Of a stretch of 32,492 nt of DNA, positions 15,807-24,431 are shown piece after piece. Location of the stretch: the NCBI GenBank assembly GCA_002350525.1, contig DEFA01000042.1:1-32492 (forward strand), read 5' to 3'. The notes beneath the pieces are model-generated. The model saw only the letters and a program-made list of their open reading frames with translations, made no database searches and was not told the origin of the DNA. Each line of letters opens with the position of its first letter. The first letter of the stretch is position 1. The stretch comes from Lachnospiraceae bacterium UBA2864 (GTDB lineage Bacteria; Bacillota; Clostridia; Lachnospirales; Lachnospiraceae). The position numbers and the translations under genes are program-made.

Positions 15807-17576
15807 TTAAGCCTCATCATTCTTTCCGATATACTTATTGAGCGTATCAACAACCGTGTTCAGATTATACGGCTTAGCTATATAATCATCCAGCTGATTC
15901 TTCATGATTCTCTCTTTATCTCCGAACATAGCTCTTGCAGTGACTGCTATGATAGGAAGATGTGCTTTACGCTTTTCAAGCTCTATCTTTCTGATTTCCT
16001 GAGTTGCTGCGATACCGTCCATCACAGGCATCTGTACATCAAAGAGAGCTGCATCGTAACTCTTCTCTTTATAAAGCTCAACCGCTTTCTCACCGTTCTC
16101 GGCTATGTCGTATGAATAACCTGCCATTCCGAGAAGCTTACCGATTACCTGCTGGTTAACCGGCTCATCCTCTGCAACGAGGATTCTTGCACTCTTTCCG
16201 TTTGCTTTATCTATCGAATAAACTGCCGGATCCTTCTTATCGTCATCATCCTTAACAACGACATCTGCTGCCTTCACAACCTTGAGAGGAATCTCGGTTA
16301 TGAAAGTAGATCCGATTCCTTCCTTACTCTGTACGGTTATGGTACCGTTCATAAGTTCCACAATCTGCTTTGATATAACAAGGCCGAGTCCCGAACCACC
16401 GTATTTACGTGTATCGGATGCATCTACCTGTGAGAATCTTATGAAGAGTTTGCTCATATCCGCATCCGATATACCGATACCTGTATCGGCAACAGCCATA
16501 CGAAGTTTTATCTGATCAACCTTATCATCAATTGCCGCAATCTTTACTCTGACACCACCATCGGAAGTAAACTTGATTGCATTTGACAGAAGGCAGTTAA
16601 GTACCTGCTGTATACGCTGACCGTCTGCACGGACAAGCTTAGGTATGTTATTACCGAATGAAAGATCAAGCGCGATTCCCTTGTTTGTTGCTGCGGGAAC
16701 ATGTGCTGCAACCGTTTCTTCGATTGCCGATTTAATATCCGTATTCTCTTCTTTGATCTTGTATTTTCCTGCTTCGAGCTTACTGATATCCAGAATATCA
16801 TTGATAAGTCTGAGAAGATTATCCGCACAATTCTTAGCTGTTATAAGATTGTCACGGTAATCAGCCTGAAGGTCATCTGCCATAAGAGTAAGCTGTACCA
16901 TTCCGAGGATTCCGTTAATAGGAGTTCTGATCTCGTGACTCATATTTGCAAGGAACTCAGCCTGAGTCTTATAAGCTGCATTTGCATCTTCGATAGCTGT
17001 TGAAAGCTTCTGCTCTGTCTTCTTCTGTTCTGTCACATCTATGACAACCATATTTATATGGTCTGATTCCGACTTATACATAACCGTGTTGAAGACCTTG
17101 TCCAGCTTCTCCATGGTTATCTCAACATCCATCAGATCTCCTTCTTTGGTACCCGAAGTATTATAAGCCTTGAACCATGCGTTAATATCCTGAAGAACTT
17201 CGATACTGCTGTCTCCCAGAACTCTTCCGATATACTCCTCTCTGTCAAGATTGAAGTAAGATCCGAATGTATTGTTGGCGTCAACAACCTTGTAACCTAC
17301 AGCATCTCCGGCACCGTCAGTGATGATCTCAGCCTGAGCGAATCCTATCGGAAGATTCATGAACAGCTTACGATATTTATCCGAAGCTTTCTTCTCAGAA
17401 CCGCCCCCACCGAGGATCTGAGTCATTACCCATATGATGATCACAGCCTGCACCACACACACCGCAATCTGAAGTGCCGTACTTCCGGACACCATTCCGA
17501 CTACACCAAGCACAGCTACAACCACCGCCGTGAGGATTCCCAGCTGCTTGGAATCCATGCTCCTTAGTTTGTCCAT
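15807..17576 (-). CDS. Hybrid sensor histidine kinase with receiver domain
   Basis: This 589-residue protein has two N-terminal membrane helices (about 11-28 and 33-54) with almost no outside loop. A PAS-like domain (about 66-185) comes next, then HisKA with phospho-acceptor His214 in NMSHEIRTP. The HATPase_c domain follows (N-box Asn332, DTGIGIS 364-370, GGSGLGL 393-399), then a C-terminal receiver (about 463-585) with Asp470 and phospho-acceptor Asp513 (LFDVQMPVMDG) and Lys in IAKPY. All catalytic residues are present. No HPt or output domain follows, so a separate HPt partner or a purely regulatory receiver is likely. The ATG at 17576 is favoured by GGAGGGG seven bases upstream. It lies 45 bases after the YfhO-like gene, probably cotranscribed. 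The signal sensed is unknown. Confidence 0.9.
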   Translation of the reverse strand: MDKLRSMDSKQLGILTAVVVAVLGVVGMVSGSTALQIAVCVVQAVIIIWVMTQILGGGGSEKKASDKYRKLFMNLPIGFAQAEIITDGAGDAVGYKVVDANNTFGSYFNLDREEYIGRVLGDSSIEVLQDINAWFKAYNTSGTKEGDLMDVEITMEKLDKVFNTVMYKSESDHINMVVIDVTEQKKTEQKLSTAIEDANAAYKTQAEFLANMSHEIRTPINGILGMVQLTLMADDLQADYRDNLITAKNCADNLLRLINDILDISKLEAGKYKIKEENTDIKSAIEETVAAHVPAATNKGIALDLSFGNNIPKLVRADGQRIQQVLNCLLSNAIKFTSDGGVRVKIAAIDDKVDQIKLRMAVADTGIGISDADMSKLFIRFSQVDASDTRKYGGSGLGLVISKQIVELMNGTITVQSKEGIGSTFITEIPLKVVKAADVVVKDDDDKKDPAVYSIDKANGKSARILVAEDEPVNQQVIGKLLGMAGYSYDIAENGEKAVELYKEKSYDAALFDVQMPVMDGIAATQEIRKIELEKRKAHLPIIAVTARAMFGDKERIMKNQLDDYIAKPYNLNTVVDTLNKYIGKNDEA

Positions 17577-17621
17577 ATAAAAACCCCTCCAAAATATCAA
17601 ATATCACTTTTTTATTTTAAT

Positions 17622-20600
17622 CTATTTCCTACTTACGGTCAATCTATTATCACGATAAATCACAATATATAGTATAAAAAATATAATCCAGGATATGATC
17701 GACACAACTAATCCCATCTTCATTCCCTGTGGCACAAACTTAAATGTAAGCTCGTGTTCACCGGGTCCGGGATCAACCCCAAGAAATGCGCCGCCAACCA
17801 TTTTTGTTTCGATTTTTTTGCCGTTATCCTTAACTATCCATCCTTCATCATAAGGGATAGTTGTCATAAGAATCTGTCCGTCAACCAGGTTGATATTTCC
17901 CTTAACATAACCGTCTTTAAATTCAGTAACCGTCATTCCGTTTGCGGAAAGTCTGTTGTTCAGTTCTTTCAGCATTTCCTCATCCATTTTTGAAAGATAG
18001 AGGCTGATGGAGCCTTCCGAAGATACGCTCGAAGTAAATTTTATCTCAAGACTTATATGATCTCCTGACTCACGGTTACCGAGGTCAAGCATCTGGATAT
18101 GGCTTCTCTTGTCTGACTGAAGTTCGTCGTTGATAAGAAGCGCGATCTTATCCATACTGTTTCCTCTTACATTTATGAAATATCTTCCTGCTGTTTCGAT
18201 ATCGAAATCTACATATATGACCATAGAACCCGAATCGGTAACTTCATAGGTAACAATTTCTTCATTCGAGGAACTGATTCCTACGGTACAACCCGAACCC
18301 GCTATGGTATAACCCGGCTTTACGCTGTTAAAGATCTCACCTGTATCCGATGACAACTTTGCAAAGCGGTTCAGATTATCCGCAACCAAAGGTCCTCGTG
18401 ATTCCCATCCGTTAAGTGTACGGTTCACGGCATATCCTAACGGAAGTGCATCTTCGTTCTCGTAAACCCTTATCCCTTCCTCTTCACAGACAAGCGGAAG
18501 ACGTTCTGATTCCGGATAATAAGCCGAATCTCTCGAATATATGAATCTCACGCCCAGCATATCGTCCGTCATAGGGGTTGCACCGTTATAGAGATACTCA
18601 TTTGCACCTGTATAAAAACCAAGTCCGCCCATGGCTGTAACCATATTTCCTCTGACTGTCGAACAGAAGGTTGCCAGACTTCGCATATTGTTATAGGTGC
18701 TTTCGTCGAGCATTACGGTTTCCACCATATCTTCTCTGTAGAAATCGTAACCCTTACCCTCGGCATACTTATCCATTGCTTCCTTGGCTCTTCTCGTCGC
18801 ATAAGTATATTTCAAATGATGTTCCCCATCGGCAACGCCGTTGATACCCATGCCTATTCCCGCATTTACGACAATCTCAACCATCATCATGATACCCAGG
18901 ATTATCGTCGTCAGTCTGTAACTGTCAGTCAGGTAGATTCGTGCGATGAGGATAACTGTATATACGATTATCATGAAGAAGGATACCGTAAGCACGACTG
19001 CCTTCGGCGCATAGCTTGACATCCCCGTAAAATAATACGCGAGGCACAGCATCATGAGTGCCATGATTCCCGCCACCGCAGCCTGAAGCATGTGGAGCTT
19101 CTTCATTCTGGTAACCGCCTCATATCCTACAAGAAGCAGCGTAAATATAAATAAAAATGAAAATCTGTTCGGGATACCGAACTGGTCATGGAAACCATGC
19201 CAGATATAGTTAAGTAATTTGTTGTTAAAGCTTATATACAGAAAGATGAGCAATACACATTTCCTTATCTTTTCGGTAATTTCAATTTTACCCGATATAA
19301 CATATAGGAAGAAAAGCACTATTGCAAAACTTCCGCAATACAGATTTACTCCTCCGTCAAAGGTCTGGTTGTTTATCGGCTTTGTCAGCATGAACTGAGT
19401 TTTAAGGATATCCATAAAGCTGCCGTAGAACTCAAACTTCGGTATGCTGAGTTTTGCCGATGCGGTCTTCGTGATGGCAAGGTATGCAACCAAAAGTGAG
19501 AAACATGCCATGCCCGCCGCAAGAAGCGATGCTCCCGCAAATCTCAGGCCATCCGGTATAAGACCTTTGAAATAAGCCTTTACAGCGCCGTCTTCCTTAA
19601 CATTTCCGTGACGTGATGCAAAGAACCACAGGATAAGGAAGACACATATGATAAATGATATGTAATAATTACAGAACAGGCTGTAAAAAAGTGCAAGCGT
19701 GTATAATCTGAAATCATGCTTCGTCATCAGCCGCTCAAAACCGAGGATGATGAGTGGAAATACCATAATGCAGTCCAGCCACATAAGATTCCAGAAATAA
19801 CCTGCCATATAGTTGTTGAGTGCATAAGCAACTCCGAAGCCCGATATAATGAGGCTGTTGCTGATCTTGTTTCTTCTTCGTGATAAGAAGAAGCTGAAGG
19901 CTCCCGCCGAGAATATGATCTTGATTGCAACAAGGAGCGACATTGCCGCAATGATTCCTCTTCTGGTAAAGAACACTATTATAAGGTTCAGCGGACTTGC
20001 CATATAGTAAAGCAGAAGAGACTGGAAATTCTGTCCTCCGCCGACATTCCATGTATATGAGAGACTTCCGAAATGCCTCAGTTTTTCCTGATAAACGCTG
20101 AAGAAAGGAACATACTGATGCATACTGTCTATCATTGTAAATGAATTGCTTCCGAAAGGTGCAACCGAAGCAACTATCATGAAGATAAGCATAAATACAG
20201 CCGTAACTCCGGCCGCAATAAGCCAAGACCAATTTCGGTTCCAAAAACCGCGAAGGGATTTATCAACCGGTTCCGCCTTCTCCTCCCGTTCCTTCACATT
20301 CACTAATGATTTAGGCTTTCTGCTTATATGTTTTTCCGATTTAGGCTTTTTACCGATAGACTTTTCTGATTTAGATGCTCGTCTTATCCGTCCTTCCGAG
20401 CCGGATTTACTTCCGACAGTGCCGGCTTTACTTTGATCTTCCCCAACCTTAGAGGAAGCCTCTGCTTCTTTCTTCTCCTTTTCGGACTGTGCAAGTCTGG
20501 CCTGAAGAAGCTTGGTTCTGTCTATCTTTGTTGTCTTTGGTGCCGCATAGATACCGCCGGTTCCCTCACTCAGCGCCCCCGCCTTGGATGCAGTACCCCT

Positions 20601-21041
20601 CAGCTGAATCTTTGACTTCAAAGGTGCCGGCTCATCATAGTCATCATCTTCGTCATCATAATCCGGTTCATACTTATACGCAGGCTCTTCATATTCCGAT
20701 TCAAAAGATTCAGACTCTAACTCGGACTCAGCTTCTTCATCTTCCGATACATACGGCTCGGACTCTGTCTCAGATTCATAAGACTCATTCTCAAGTTCAG
20801 GTTCAGGATCAGATTCAGGCTCCGGCTCATATTTAAACTCCGGTTCCTGTTCAGGCTGCGACTCATATTTAAACCTCAGCTCCTGTTCAGGCTCCGGCTC
20901 CGATTTTTCATATTCCGGGATAACCGGCTCGGGTTTCGGTTCCACAGGTTGGGTATCCTTCTTTTCGGTCCCTCCTCCGTACTCTGCAAGAAGCCTGTCC
21001 AGTTCATCCATATCTATTCCAAAATCTTTATAATCATTCAT
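17622..21041 (-). CDS. YfhO-family polytopic membrane protein with long charged N-terminal tail
   Basis: This 1139-residue protein begins with a ~265-residue cytoplasmic extension. Residues 34-140 are rich in Glu/Pro (EPEPEQ and ESE-type repeats), and 215-250 are basic with KPKSEK/RKPKS repeats. From about 268 come a dozen or so membrane helices with the YfhO marks IDSMHQYVPFF and YTWNVGGGQNFQSLLLYY. A C-terminal extracytoplasmic domain (about 780-1110) and a final helix follow. YfhO proteins are GT-C-like membrane glycosyltransferases. The B. subtilis relative acts in teichoic-acid glycosylation, and the substrate here is not predictable. The start has AAGGTG seven bases upstream. The tail has unusually low complexity, and its function is unknown. 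Confidence 0.82.
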   Translation of the reverse strand: MNDYKDFGIDMDELDRLLAEYGGGTEKKDTQPVEPKPEPVIPEYEKSEPEPEQELRFKYESQPEQEPEFKYEPEPESDPEPELENESYESETESEPYVSEDEEAESELESESFESEYEEPAYKYEPDYDDEDDDYDEPAPLKSKIQLRGTASKAGALSEGTGGIYAAPKTTKIDRTKLLQARLAQSEKEKKEAEASSKVGEDQSKAGTVGSKSGSEGRIRRASKSEKSIGKKPKSEKHISRKPKSLVNVKEREEKAEPVDKSLRGFWNRNWSWLIAAGVTAVFMLIFMIVASVAPFGSNSFTMIDSMHQYVPFFSVYQEKLRHFGSLSYTWNVGGGQNFQSLLLYYMASPLNLIIVFFTRRGIIAAMSLLVAIKIIFSAGAFSFFLSRRRNKISNSLIISGFGVAYALNNYMAGYFWNLMWLDCIMVFPLIILGFERLMTKHDFRLYTLALFYSLFCNYYISFIICVFLILWFFASRHGNVKEDGAVKAYFKGLIPDGLRFAGASLLAAGMACFSLLVAYLAITKTASAKLSIPKFEFYGSFMDILKTQFMLTKPINNQTFDGGVNLYCGSFAIVLFFLYVISGKIEITEKIRKCVLLIFLYISFNNKLLNYIWHGFHDQFGIPNRFSFLFIFTLLLVGYEAVTRMKKLHMLQAAVAGIMALMMLCLAYYFTGMSSYAPKAVVLTVSFFMIIVYTVILIARIYLTDSYRLTTIILGIMMMVEIVVNAGIGMGINGVADGEHHLKYTYATRRAKEAMDKYAEGKGYDFYREDMVETVMLDESTYNNMRSLATFCSTVRGNMVTAMGGLGFYTGANEYLYNGATPMTDDMLGVRFIYSRDSAYYPESERLPLVCEEEGIRVYENEDALPLGYAVNRTLNGWESRGPLVADNLNRFAKLSSDTGEIFNSVKPGYTIAGSGCTVGISSSNEEIVTYEVTDSGSMVIYVDFDIETAGRYFINVRGNSMDKIALLINDELQSDKRSHIQMLDLGNRESGDHISLEIKFTSSVSSEGSISLYLSKMDEEMLKELNNRLSANGMTVTEFKDGYVKGNINLVDGQILMTTIPYDEGWIVKDNGKKIETKMVGGAFLGVDPGPGEHELTFKFVPQGMKMGLVVSIISWIIFFILYIVIYRDNRLTVSRK

Positions 21042-21074
21042 TGATTTTCACCTTAATTATTTATAGGTTGTCGC

Positions 21075-21098
21075 ATCGATTTTCTAATAAAAATCGAT
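21075..21098 (-). other. Perfect 9-bp inverted repeat in the leader of the YfhO-like gene
   Basis: ATCGATTTT / AAAATCGAT with a 6-base loop begins within a few bases of the predicted transcription start, between the -10 box and the ribosome site. It could be an operator or a 5' stem-loop that stabilises mRNA. Confidence 0.45.
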
Positions 21099-21102
21099 AC
21101 CC

Positions 21103-21108
21103 ATTATA
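21103..21108 (-). promoter_or_regulatory. Extended -10 promoter for YfhO-like gene / kinase transcript
   Basis: On the minus strand TATGATATAATG contains TATAAT preceded by TG at the extended -10 position. The -35 region is poor, which is common for extended -10 promoters. It lies about 60 bases before the start codon. Confidence 0.55.
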
Positions 21109-21172
21109 TCATAATCGGGGCATCCTTAACACCTATAATCCCCCGCAAAATTCTTAAGTTTTCCGAAAAGAA

Positions 21173-21207
21173 TCCCCCGCCTGGGCCCGAAGACCCTAAG
21201 CGAGGGA
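21173..21207 (-). terminator. Terminator after beta-helix protein gene
   Basis: On the minus strand CCCTCGC pairs with GCGGGGG (one G-T pair), with an inner GGG/CCC stem, then ATTCTTTT. It starts 23 bases after the beta-helix gene's stop. The T-run is modest. Confidence 0.6.
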
Positions 21208-21229
21208 TAATCACAGGAAACGTAGTTAA

Positions 21230-23305
21230 TTATTCGAAATCTACGTCAGTTATCTTAAATGTATACTTACTCTTTTTATCTACTTTATCACCTGAAGTTG
21301 CATCGAGATACAGATAGAATCCCTTTACATTTTCCTCATCAAGCTTGATCGTAACAGTCTGTTTCTTTGTTGATGAGAACTTGCCCTTCTTTGACCAATG
21401 GTCTCTGTAGAAGATCGGATCGTCTTCGTCCATATTTGTGATTCCGAGATTCATATTCTTCCTTGAAGGAACTACAGTGATATTAACCTTGCTGTATTCC
21501 GAAAGGTCAACATTTTCGAAGTTAAGAACGACCGGCTCCCAGTTTTCACTGTGCTTCTTCTTATATTCGATTATATAACCTTCTTCATCATCGTCATACT
21601 TGACCGTATACACGGATTTATCTCCTTCAACGTTCCAGTCAGGCTCTGACTCGTCTACTTCTCCCTCTGTTACAGGTTCTTCTGTTGTCACAACCGGCTC
21701 TTCCGTCGCAGGCTCTTCTGTAGCAGGCTCTTCTGTTGTCACAACCGGTTCTTCCGTCGCAGGCTCCTCTGTTGTCACAACCGGCTCTTCCGTCGCAGGC
21801 TCCTCTGTTGTTACAACCGTCTCTTCCGTCGCAGGCTCCTCTGTTGTTACAACCGTCTCTTCCGTCGCGGGCTCCTCTGTTGTCACAACCGGCTCCTCTG
21901 TCTCAGGTTCTTCCGAAACTGCCTGTGCACCATAGCCTGAAATGTCTGCGCCCGACCAGCTAAACTCAAAGACTCTCTTCTCGATATTAATCGACTTATC
22001 CTTAAGCTTAAAGGTTTTATTTTCTGCAAATGATTTATCCGACTTAATCACGTAATTATCTTTGATCTCATTATTGGTAAGCTCAAATTCATTCTTAAAG
22101 GTTACAGCGTTCTTTCCGTCCGCTATAAACACATTCTTCGTGATAACATTTGTTTCACTATCGGCATTCTGAATTCTGAAGCATATATTGGAATCCGTAT
22201 AGATTGTGTTATTCGAAATCTCACATCCGACAGCAACTCCGTTGGATTCATCGCTTCCTCCGATACTGATACCTCCGAGAGAATTGTTATTTACAAGGAT
22301 GTTATTCGTAACCGTGATCTTTCTGGTCGTACCGCCTAAATGCTCCGATGCAAGCTCGATTCCGATATCACTGTTTCCTACATAATTATTCGAAATAGTT
22401 ACATCATGTCCGCCGTCAACATATATTCCTCCGGCACACGGATCCGGTTTTTTCTTTACTGACTTTCTGTAAGTCAGGTTATCTCCGCTGGAGATGTTAT
22501 AAACATGGTTATTGATAACGCTTCCGTTACGTGCCCTGTCATCCGATTCCTCCGGAACAGGTTCATCATCAACACATATATTCTCATAACCGATAACATC
22601 TATACCAATATTGTCACAGTCATGTACTGTATTGCCTGAGATTGTAAATCCATCTACATTTCCGTTAAGAACCAGTGCCTCACTGTTTCCGAGAACCAGA
22701 TCATGAAGATTACATCCGGAAATATTTATATTTGAACAAGGATCATCCAGATCATCACCACTTACTATGATACCGTGAGCGTTGAACTTTGTTTTCTCAT
22801 AAGTATCCGGTGTATACTCACAGCCCATATCATAAATATGACAGTTATTTATGGTAATGTTGTCCGCCGAATTTGTAACCTCGATTCCGATAGGAACCGT
22901 TTCTCCCGGCTTATTTATCTTAAGTCCCGTGATCTCAACATTTTCCACTTTTACATTTGAAGCAGTAATCTCGATCATGGATGATCTGAGTTTATCTCTT
23001 TCCTTTTTAGGAAGTGTGGATTTCTGCGGAATTACCGTACCCTTAAAAACAGCCGGATTATCCGGATCCTGTGATCTCACGGTAACATTAGGTTTATCTA
23101 TCGCTATTGCGCTATATTCCCCCGGCTGAAGAAGAAGTATCTTCTCAACCTTGTTATCAGCCTTTATCTCGCTTATCTTACTTTCAATATTGCTCGGCGT
23201 ACATACGACTGTATTATTGGCCGCATATACAGTTCCATCGGCAGTGACTATACCCGACACCGCCATTAGTGCAGCAAGAGCACCTGTTACTAGTCTTTTT
23301 CTCAT
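21230..23305 (-). CDS. Secreted right-handed beta-helix protein with Thr/Glu/Pro linker and C-terminal CBM-like domain
   Basis: This 691-residue protein has a signal peptide (MRKRLVTGALAALMAVSG, cut after VYA near 28) and a right-handed parallel beta-helix (about 30-440). The helix shows repeated N-V-x-I/I-x-N-N-x-I coils such as ITINNCHIYDMG, INISGCNLHDL, FTISGNTVHDCDNIGIDV and VTISNNYVGNSDIGIEL. A tandem TTEEPATEEPVV linker follows (about 465-545), then a ~130-residue beta-rich domain (about 560-691) that could bind carbohydrate. There is no sorting signal, so it is probably released. Similar beta-helix proteins are pectate or other polysaccharide lyases or epimerases, but no catalytic set can be named here. 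The promoter is TTGACT-17-TAACCT. AAGGA lies about ten bases before the ATG. Confidence 0.82.
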   Translation of the reverse strand: MRKRLVTGALAALMAVSGIVTADGTVYAANNTVVCTPSNIESKISEIKADNKVEKILLLQPGEYSAIAIDKPNVTVRSQDPDNPAVFKGTVIPQKSTLPKKERDKLRSSMIEITASNVKVENVEITGLKINKPGETVPIGIEVTNSADNITINNCHIYDMGCEYTPDTYEKTKFNAHGIIVSGDDLDDPCSNINISGCNLHDLVLGNSEALVLNGNVDGFTISGNTVHDCDNIGIDVIGYENICVDDEPVPEESDDRARNGSVINNHVYNISSGDNLTYRKSVKKKPDPCAGGIYVDGGHDVTISNNYVGNSDIGIELASEHLGGTTRKITVTNNILVNNNSLGGISIGGSDESNGVAVGCEISNNTIYTDSNICFRIQNADSETNVITKNVFIADGKNAVTFKNEFELTNNEIKDNYVIKSDKSFAENKTFKLKDKSINIEKRVFEFSWSGADISGYGAQAVSEEPETEEPVVTTEEPATEETVVTTEEPATEETVVTTEEPATEEPVVTTEEPATEEPVVTTEEPATEEPATEEPVVTTEEPVTEGEVDESEPDWNVEGDKSVYTVKYDDDEEGYIIEYKKKHSENWEPVVLNFENVDLSEYSKVNITVVPSRKNMNLGITNMDEDDPIFYRDHWSKKGKFSSTKKQTVTIKLDEENVKGFYLYLDATSGDKVDKKSKYTFKITDVDFE
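21673..21914 (-). repeat. 36-bp tandem repeat encoding TTEEPATEEPVV
   Basis: Six copies of a VVTT-containing unit occur, mostly 36 bases apart (cores near 21686, 21735, 21771, 21807, 21843, 21879) and nearly identical in DNA. One unit is extended by about 12 bases and two carry T for P. This is a typical slippage-prone extended linker in a secreted protein. Confidence 0.85.
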
Positions 23306-23359
23306 ATTATGTCTGTCCTTTCCGTCAAATGAAATTCTTGCTAGTACTAACGGTTATTA

Positions 23360-23388
23360 AGGTTACACCATTATCGCGTGTTAGTCAA
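23360..23388 (-). promoter_or_regulatory. Promoter of the beta-helix protein gene
   Basis: On the minus strand TTGACT (23383-23388) is followed after exactly 17 bases by TAACCT (23360-23365). A near-palindrome CTAGTACTAA (23341-23350) sits at the expected transcription start and might be an operator. Confidence 0.6.
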
Positions 23389-23479
23389 ATCAAAACCGAC
23401 ATTCTGTGCAAATTTACAGAACTTTTTTGTGCAATATTACCGAATAACTCTCTTGAAAATTTCCAAACATTCTTATCAA

Positions 23480-23508
23480 TTGCGATTTTCCTTTAACTTT
23501 GATATTCT
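23480..23508 (+). promoter_or_regulatory. Promoter of hisA
   Basis: TTGCGA (23480-23485), a 17-base spacer and TATTCT (23503-23508), about 55 bases before the hisA ATG. It is divergent from the beta-helix promoter. Confidence 0.55.
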
Positions 23509-23564
23509 TTATATATTCCAATCACGAACCTTATATGTTCGTTTCAAACAGATCGGAGGCTGCC

Positions 23565-24398
23565 ATGAAGTTTAGACCATGCATAGATATACATGACGGA
23601 AAGGTTAAGCAGATAGTCGGTGGAGCCCTGTCGGATGAAGCATCAGGCAAAACCAACTTTGTCTCAGAAGTTGATGCATCCTTCTATGCTGAAATGTATC
23701 GCTCACGAAATCTTTCCGGAGGTCACATTATCTTGCTTAATAAAACAGGTACTCCGGAATATGAGGCGGACCTGACAGAAGCACAACTTGCAATGAATGC
23801 CTATCAAAAAGGATTTATGATAGGCGGAGGCGTGACTCTGGAAAACGCCGAAAGTTTCTTAAATATGGGTGCCAGCCACGTAATCGTAACTTCTTATGTT
23901 TTCAGAGACGGCGTGATCGATATGCCCCGCCTTGAGCATTTAACAAAAACCATTGGAAGGGAGCATCTTGTTCTGGATCTTTCGTGCAGAATACGAACCA
24001 CCCCTTTCGATGTGCAAAAAGAAAATGATAATTGTGAGACACTAAAAAACAGCGGCAGTTACTATATCGTAACCGACCGCTGGCAGAAATTCACCAATGT
24101 TAAGTTAAACCATGATACTTTAGACCTTCTTGCTTCCTACTGTGATGAATACTTAATTCATGCCGTAGATGTGGAAGGTAAGAGAAGTGGTATAGATTCC
24201 GAGCTCATTACCTTACTTGGATCTTGGGATAAATTACCTTTAACCTATGCCGGTGGTGTAAGTTCTCTTTCGGATCTTACAAAGGTTAAGGCCCTCGGAC
24301 AAGACAAAGTAGATGTTACTGTAGGCTCAGCTCTCAGCTTGTTCGGTGGGGACATGGATCTGGATGACATCATCTCTACTTGTTCCAAACCTCTGTAA
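23565..24398 (+). CDS. hisA: HisA, phosphoribosylformimino-AICAR ribotide isomerase, eukaryotic type
   Basis: This 277-residue TIM-barrel enzyme catalyses the Amadori isomerisation of ProFAR to PRFAR, the fourth step of histidine synthesis. MKFRPCIDIHDGKVKQIVGG places the general acid/base Asp at residue 8. The phosphate-binding glycines (MIGGGVTLENA, LTYAGGVSSL, TVGSAL) are present. The wording of the sequence, including SCRI, YYIVTDRWQKFT and the long insert before LTEAQL, is that of the eukaryotic-type HisA (His6-like, TIGR02129) rather than the common bacterial type. The ATG at 23565 has GGAGG five bases upstream, so the longer upstream-extended reading is rejected. It stands alone with its own promoter; no other his gene is in the window. 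Confidence 0.88.
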   Translation: MKFRPCIDIHDGKVKQIVGGALSDEASGKTNFVSEVDASFYAEMYRSRNLSGGHIILLNKTGTPEYEADLTEAQLAMNAYQKGFMIGGGVTLENAESFLNMGASHVIVTSYVFRDGVIDMPRLEHLTKTIGREHLVLDLSCRIRTTPFDVQKENDNCETLKNSGSYYIVTDRWQKFTNVKLNHDTLDLLASYCDEYLIHAVDVEGKRSGIDSELITLLGSWDKLPLTYAGGVSSLSDLTKVKALGQDKVDVTVGSALSLFGGDMDLDDIISTCSKPL

Positions 24399-24431
24399 TT
24401 GGAGACTCTTACAAATCAGATACAGATACTA

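Noticed and set aside
19735..20244. A 169-codon minus-strand reading frame inside the YfhO-like gene
   Set aside because: It lies in another frame of a clear membrane-protein gene, has no ribosome site, and its Cys/Ser/Tyr-rich translation resembles nothing known.
21042..21229. Riboswitch in the leader of the YfhO-like gene
   Set aside because: Only one simple hairpin and a terminator of the neighbouring gene are visible; no known riboswitch core was recognised.
21673..21914. Regular 36-bp repeats considered as a CRISPR array
   Set aside because: Repeats are contiguous without unique spacers, stay in frame inside a secreted protein and encode a TTEEPATEEPVV linker.
23499..23564. Upstream-extended start for hisA
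   Set aside because: The ATG at 23565 has a GGAGG site at ideal spacing and begins the conserved MKFRPCIDIHDG; the extension overlaps the predicted -10 box.
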